Assembly: GCF_003347515.1 (NCBI RefSeq)
Contig: NZ_QEII01000297.1
Location: 186,001 to 250,000 of the forward strand
Length of the DNA: 64,000 nt
Reading direction: 5' to 3'
Origin: Rhodoferax ferrireducens
GTDB lineage: Bacteria; Pseudomonadota; Gammaproteobacteria; Burkholderiales; Burkholderiaceae_C
The number at the start of each line of letters is the position of its first letter. Within the stretch, counting starts at the first letter, position 1. Position numbers and translations under genes: made by a program. Of this stretch, positions 59,702-64,000 are shown in pieces. A model generated the notes under the pieces. It saw nothing but the letters and a program-made list of their open reading frames with translations. It was not told the DNA's origin and did not search any database.

Positions 59702-60331
59702 TCAGGGGTTCGTGCGCAGCAGATTGACCAGTTCCACCGCGGACTTGACTTCCATTTTGTCAAACACGCGGGCCCGGTGAACTTCAACCGTTCTGACACT
59801 GATGTCCAGCCGGTCGGCGATCAACTTGTTGGGTAGCCCCTCCAGTACCAGGCGCATAACATCCCGTTCCCGCTCGGTCAATTCGGCCTGGCGTTCCTGC
59901 AGCAGCCCGGTTTTTCTGCGCGCCTGCGTATAGGCCTGTGATTGCGCCAGCGCCTGTTCCACCCGGTCCACCAGGGCATTGTCGGAAAAGGGTTTTTCAC
60001 AAAAATCAAAAGCGCCGCGCTTGACCGCATCCACGGCGGTCGGCACATCGGCGTGGCCGGTCAGGAAGATCACCGGCATGGCGCGATGCAGATCGCGCTC
60101 GATCAGCCAGTCAAACAGTGCCAGACCACTCATGCCCGGCATGCGCACATCCAGCAGCAGGCAGCTGGGCTGATTCGGTGGCGCGTTGCCGGTCAGCTTG
60201 CGCTGAAACGCTTCGGCGTTCTCAAACACTTCGCTCAGCAAACGGCGCGAACGCAGCAGCCACGCCAATGCGTCGCGCACGCTCGCGTCGTCGTCCACGA
60301 CATAAACCAGGGCATCAATCAGAGGTTGCAT
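59702..60331 (-). CDS. Two-component response regulator, FixJ/LuxR type
   Basis: A 209-residue regulator. The receiver domain has the acidic pair VVDDDASVRD (13-15), the phospho-acceptor Asp61 in LLLDVRMPGMSG, the threonine in FLTGHAD and the lysine in CEKPFSD. The output domain (about 145-205) is a LuxR/FixJ helix-turn-helix: LTERERDVMRLVLEGLPNKLIADRLDISVRTVEVHRARV. It follows the histidine-kinase gene by nine bases, so the two are cognate partners. Targets are not visible in the window. Confidence 0.95.
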   Translation of the reverse strand: MQPLIDALVYVVDDDASVRDALAWLLRSRRLLSEVFENAEAFQRKLTGNAPPNQPSCLLLDVRMPGMSGLALFDWLIERDLHRAMPVIFLTGHADVPTAVDAVKRGAFDFCEKPFSDNALVDRVEQALAQSQAYTQARRKTGLLQERQAELTERERDVMRLVLEGLPNKLIADRLDISVRTVEVHRARVFDKMEVKSAVELVNLLRTNP

Positions 60332-60340
60332 GGGGCGATG

Positions 60341-62317
60341 TTATGCCACAGCGCCGGCGGGCAGGGTGAAGATGAAAACCGTTCCCTGGGGCACATTGGG
60401 CTCGAACACCAGGGCGCCGCCGTGTTGCTCCACCACCGTGCGGCACAGACTCAAGCCCAGCCCCATGCCCTCCGCCTTGGTGGTGAAGAAGGGATTGAAC
60501 AGCTGCAGTTGCACCTCCGGTGCAATACCTTCCCCGATATCGGCCACCGAGAACTCCACCCATTGACTGTGCCCCCCCGCTTTCACCCGGCGAACGCGCA
60601 TCAGCAACACCCGCTCCAGAATATGCGGCTGGTCCATGGCCTGCATGGCATTGCGCGCCAGGTTGAGCAGGACCTGCTCAACCATGGTTCGGTCGCACAG
60701 CACGCACGGCACGCCGGGCTCGACTTCGATCTGCACCCGTACCAGCAGCTTGCGCGCCTGCAGGTGGATCAGCGGCAGGATGGCGTCCAGCAAGACTTGC
60801 GGCGCCACCGCGTCGCGCACCTGATCGCGCCGGCGCACAAAGTCGTGAACGCTCTTGATCACTTTGCCGGCCCGCTCGGCCTGCTCCGCAATGCGCTGCA
60901 TGGCCTGGGTCAATTCGCTCCCGAATTCTTGGGCCGCGTTGGGCCCATCGGCCAGCAGATTGATCGACCCGGTCGCGTAGCTGGAGATGGCGGCCAGGGG
61001 CTGGTTCAGTTCGTGGCTCAGCAACGACGCCATTTCGCCTACCGTGGCCAGGCGCGCCGTGGCCTGCAGCCGTTCCTGGCTGGTGCGCGACAACTCCTCC
61101 ACCCGGCGCTGTTCACTGATGTCCAGAAAAGCACTCATCCAGCCACTCTGCACGCCTTGGGCATTGATCAGCGGGGCCTCAATGATGAGCACGGGAAACC
61201 GGGAACCGTCCTTGCGCATGAACACGGACTCGAACCCTTCGCGCGGCGGCACATTGCCAGCCAGACGGATCGCCTGGCGTTGCTGGTATTCGTCGATCGA
61301 CTCTGGCGGCCAGTAGGGCGCCGGTATGCTGTGCCCCAGCAACTCCTCTTCTGTGAATCCCACCATCTGGCAAAAGGCGGGGTTGACGTAGGTGATATGA
61401 CCGTGCAAATCGCGCGCCCGCAAGCCCGTCACCAAAGAGTCTTCCATCGCCTTGCGAAAAGCGAGGGCATCGGCCAGATCGTGCTCGGCCTTGAGGCGCC
61501 GGCGCATGTCCTTGCCCAGAACGGCCAGCACCGACACCAGCGTGATCGACATCACGGTGACCAGCGCCGTCAGCACATTGGGAAACAGATCAGGCGCGCC
61601 ACGCCAGCTGTCCATGCGCAGCACCAGTGTCGTCCCCGGCAGATCCATCAATTGGTGGGCCGTAAAGACCCGGCTGCCCCGGCGCGCCGAGCCACGCAGC
61701 GCCAGTCGGGTACCGTCGCCCTCGGTGAACGAAATTTCATAGTTGCGGGTCATCTGCTGCCCCACCAGCACGTCCAGCACGTCTTGCAGGGCATAGGTCG
61801 CCACCACGAAACCCGTGAGCTTGCCGCCTCGCTGCAGGGGCAGGCACAGCTCCATGACTTCCACGCCGAGCCCATCCATCAGCGGCACAAAATAGCTGCT
61901 GGCATAGGCCGGGCCACTGAAGCGGCGGGCCGTGGCACATGCCTGCGTCACATCGGACTGCGTATTGTCGCGCCCCATGCGGTCAAACACCGGCGGGCGA
62001 AAGGGCGTGTCGGCGTGGGATTGCACATGCATGGCGCTGTCGCGCCATTCCAGGCGCACGAGTTCGCGGTGCTCACGCAACATGGTGGCTGCGTCAATCG
62101 CCCAGGAGTTGGGCGTCGGATCGCTGTACTGCAGGGCCTGCAGGCTTTGCACATTGCGCGTGAAAGCCGCCCGCACGTCACCCACGGCCTGCTCCGCATC
62201 ACGCTCCAGGCGGCCCTGCACCTGGGCGGCCTCATACAGCCCGGCCAGCCAGACCAGCATGACCAGCATGGCCGCGACCAGCAACACCAGCACGCTCCAC
62301 AGGGCACGCCGACGCAA
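60341..62317 (-). CDS. Sensor histidine kinase with PAS domain
   Basis: The product is about 658 residues. Membrane spans at about 7-28 and 245-266 flank a large periplasmic sensing region. A PAS domain follows (about 290-400, GLRARDLHGHITYVNPAFCQMVG), then HisKA with the phospho-acceptor His435 in SHELNQPLAAI, and a HATPase with NLARNAMQAM, VADIGEGI and GMGLGLSLCR. The class resembles FixL/TtrS/DctB-like kinases. No ATG starts this frame: candidates are a TTG at 62317 and, 13 codons upstream, a CTG at 62354-62356 that overlaps the stop of the upstream gene and has GAGGTG before it. The effector is unknown. Confidence 0.93.
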   Translation of the reverse strand: MRRRALWSVLVLLVAAMLVMLVWLAGLYEAAQVQGRLERDAEQAVGDVRAAFTRNVQSLQALQYSDPTPNSWAIDAATMLREHRELVRLEWRDSAMHVQSHADTPFRPPVFDRMGRDNTQSDVTQACATARRFSGPAYASSYFVPLMDGLGVEVMELCLPLQRGGKLTGFVVATYALQDVLDVLVGQQMTRNYEISFTEGDGTRLALRGSARRGSRVFTAHQLMDLPGTTLVLRMDSWRGAPDLFPNVLTALVTVMSITLVSVLAVLGKDMRRRLKAEHDLADALAFRKAMEDSLVTGLRARDLHGHITYVNPAFCQMVGFTEEELLGHSIPAPYWPPESIDEYQQRQAIRLAGNVPPREGFESVFMRKDGSRFPVLIIEAPLINAQGVQSGWMSAFLDISEQRRVEELSRTSQERLQATARLATVGEMASLLSHELNQPLAAISSYATGSINLLADGPNAAQEFGSELTQAMQRIAEQAERAGKVIKSVHDFVRRRDQVRDAVAPQVLLDAILPLIHLQARKLLVRVQIEVEPGVPCVLCDRTMVEQVLLNLARNAMQAMDQPHILERVLLMRVRRVKAGGHSQWVEFSVADIGEGIAPEVQLQLFNPFFTTKAEGMGLGLSLCRTVVEQHGGALVFEPNVPQGTVFIFTLPAGAVA

Positions 62318-62352
62318 GGCAGAAGGGGGGCGCTCGGCGCCAGGCTCCGTCT

Positions 62353-64000
62353 TCAGCGTGGCACCTCATTCTTGCTGCCGTCTGCCGCCGCTTTGCGCTG
62401 CACCCGAGTGATTTTTGGATCGGCCCAGGCACCATCAATGTGAAACTCCTGCGTGGCGGCTTCAATCAAGGGCCGGCGCAAAAACATCTGGGCCAGGAAG
62501 GTGCCCAACCCAACCGCCGGGTTGATGACCGTCGCGATCAGGGAGGCGGTGCCGGCATTGATTTCAGGCACTACCACTACCTTGATATCCTGTGTTTCCT
62601 TCGCAATATCGGCGCGTCCCTCCATCAGCACCGCCGCATTGACGCCCTTCATTTGCAGATTGTTGGTTTTGGCGATGCCCTGCTCGATCGTAACGTCACC
62701 GCGCAGAAAGTCGAAAGAGAAGCCTTCGCTGAAGACATCCCTGAAATCCAGCGTGAAGCGGCGCGGCAAGGCCTGCAGACTCAAGACCCCCAACAACTTG
62801 GCCATGCCCGGATCGGCCTTCAGGAACTGGCCTGTTTCCACATTGACGGTGAACGCACCCGTCATGGACGGGTAGTCCAGGCTGAAGGGCGAGCCCATCC
62901 AGGCGACTTGCCCTTCCATCTTGCCGTGCCCCTGGCGCACCACGTCCTTCATGCCAAAACGCGACAGCAGTTCGCCACCATCCGCGATGTCGAGCTTGAA
63001 ATTCATCACCGTGCGCCGCTGCGCCGGCGCACTGCGTGATGAGGCCGAACCGACCGCCGCCCAGTTGCCTGTCGCGGTCAGCACCGCCTCTGGCGTGATC
63101 ACGTTGAGCTTGCTGAGCCGCCACTCGCGCGCACCCACACCGGCATCCCGGTTGATGGCCTCCACCTCGACCCGACCGAGGCGTTTGCCGCGCAGCTCAA
63201 AATCTTCCACCACGATGTCCAGGGCCGGAATGCTCGCCGGCTGCTCATTGAGCAGGGCCTCCACCTCGCGGGCCGTGCCGGGCGCGATGGTCAACCTGGC
63301 CAACCGGGCATGGACGCGACCCAGCCCGGCGTCCGACGGCTGCCGGTATTCCACATACCCATTGAGTTCGGTGGCGTCCAGATTGGCCCGCCACAGCAAG
63401 CCCTCACGCGTGCCACCGACGACCACGTTATGCAGCGTGCGCCCGCCAAAGCTCAACTCGCGCGCCCGCACGGCCATGGCGGTGGGCAGATAGCCCAGAG
63501 GCGCGCTGCTGACCGTGCTGACGGGCGGGCGCGGGGTGCCAACCGGGGCAGGGACAGGCGTTGGCGCGGCCACCGCCAACGGCGTGCCCGCCGCCTGCGA
63601 CAACACGGAGCTCCAGGCATCCATATCCACGTTGCTCAAGTTGATGTTGGCCAATACCCCTTCATCGGGCATGGGGGCCGACTCGGGCGGCGACAGGCCC
63701 ACCCCGATTGAGCCACGCAGCACGCGCGGCTCAGGCCCCGACAGATCGCGCACATAGGCGATCGACGCCAGACGCCCCAGCTCCAGCGTCAACTGGTCGC
63801 GCAATCGCAGCTGCCCACCTGGGCCGGGCAGCTGCGAGTCACGGGTCAGCGCGGTCTCCAGCCGAAAAGGCAGCAAGGCTTCGGCGCTCTTGTTCAAGGG
63901 CGCGGGCAGGCTCAAGGCCAGGCCCTGCAAATTGCTGGAGACCAGCAGCTCAGGTTCGCCCTGGCGAAAGCCCAACACCGCGGTGTACGCCGCACTGCCA
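62353..64000 (-). CDS. YhdP/AsmA-like membrane-associated protein, C-terminal part
   Basis: The frame is open to the right edge, so only the C-terminal ~549 residues are seen. It matches the YhdP family (TIGR02099, a very large AsmA-like bridge protein between the inner and outer membranes): LGYLPTAMAVRARELSFGGRTLHNVVVGGTREG, YVEYRQPSDAGLGRVHARL, FTVNVETGQFLKADPGMAKLLGVLSLQALPRRF and the end FHIDGAWADPKITRVQRK. The usual role is in outer-membrane lipid transport and the permeability barrier. A proline/alanine-rich linker lies in the middle. The kinase gene follows with a possible stop/start overlap. Confidence 0.9.
   Translation of the reverse strand, partial: GSAAYTAVLGFRQGEPELLVSSNLQGLALSLPAPLNKSAEALLPFRLETALTRDSQLPGPGGQLRLRDQLTLELGRLASIAYVRDLSGPEPRVLRGSIGVGLSPPESAPMPDEGVLANINLSNVDMDAWSSVLSQAAGTPLAVAAPTPVPAPVGTPRPPVSTVSSAPLGYLPTAMAVRARELSFGGRTLHNVVVGGTREGLLWRANLDATELNGYVEYRQPSDAGLGRVHARLARLTIAPGTAREVEALLNEQPASIPALDIVVEDFELRGKRLGRVEVEAINRDAGVGAREWRLSKLNVITPEAVLTATGNWAAVGSASSRSAPAQRRTVMNFKLDIADGGELLSRFGMKDVVRQGHGKMEGQVAWMGSPFSLDYPSMTGAFTVNVETGQFLKADPGMAKLLGVLSLQALPRRFTLDFRDVFSEGFSFDFLRGDVTIEQGIAKTNNLQMKGVNAAVLMEGRADIAKETQDIKVVVVPEINAGTASLIATVINPAVGLGTFLAQMFLRRPLIEAATQEFHIDGAWADPKITRVQRKAAADGSKNEVPR

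Noticed and set aside
59942..62443. 833-codon plus-strand frame opposite the sensor kinase and response regulator
   Set aside because: It is a shadow of the two-component genes, with histidine/glutamine-rich nonsense composition.
1..64000. CRISPR arrays, tRNA/rRNA genes, prophage or insertion sequences
   Set aside because: No regularly spaced direct repeats, no cloverleaf-like sequences and no transposase, integrase or phage protein motifs were found by eye.

Overview
The window looks like a GC-rich betaproteobacterial chromosome, most likely Comamonadaceae of the Rhodoferax/Polaromonas kind. The reasons are the protein set (DUF1631, Smg beside DprA, a fused indolepyruvate oxidoreductase, Comamonadaceae-style MCP and phasin) and two families of short dispersed repeats that I recall from such genomes. 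Genes are densely packed on both strands, with many 4-base start/stop overlaps. I saw no tRNA, rRNA, CRISPR array, prophage or intact insertion sequence.

Region 1 (1-24639) is a catabolic island. A long leftward run of tightly spaced genes (12051 down to 1) encodes a shikimate-dehydrogenase-like enzyme, a flavoprotein of the 3-ketosteroid-delta1-dehydrogenase type, an SDR, a complete branched-chain-amino-acid-type ABC importer, a CHMI-type isomerase, an NAD-dependent epimerase, another SDR, a methyl-accepting chemotaxis protein and a hemerythrin. Divergent from it, an IclR regulator leads a rightward run: a second flavoprotein, a double NIPSNAP protein, a TIM-barrel isomerase, an acyl-CoA dehydrogenase and a CoA-transferase. 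Beyond a small lower-GC patch with a frameshifted DUF4145 gene lies a third module (SDR, flavoprotein, NIPSNAP) divergent from an AraC regulator. Together these suggest uptake, chemotaxis, desaturation/aromatisation and CoA-dependent breakdown of an alicyclic keto or hydroxy acid. The substrate is not identifiable from sequence alone.

Region 2 (24669-46044) is mostly housekeeping: an EEP-family hydrolase, CYTH-CHAD protein, MgtC/DUF4010 membrane protein, phasin, pgk, azlCD, def-fmt, a LysM protein, dprA, smg, yajC-secD-secF with DUF1631, and a 1201-residue indolepyruvate ferredoxin oxidoreductase.

Region 3 (46045-54158) is a polyol operon: binding protein, two permeases, ATPase, D-arabinitol 4-dehydrogenase, a sorbitol-dehydrogenase-like SDR and an AraC regulator. 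Region 4 (54226-64000) holds a Tat-exported PhoX phosphatase, an Lrp regulator, CheV, MltA with a divergently overlapping small membrane ORF, a histidine kinase/FixJ-type regulator pair, and the C-terminal part of a YhdP/AsmA-like protein.

The most unusual signals are non-coding. (a) Two copies (46311-46389 and 57230-57307) of a structured element share a 27-bp stem and a conserved loop, with several compensatory base-pair changes. (b) A 58-bp dispersed repeat lies between genes twice and also inside dprA, in frame, with weaker relatives in dprA and fmt. (c) A GC-rich hairpin repeat appears to have extended an SDR at its C-terminus and inserted residues into the arabinitol dehydrogenase.
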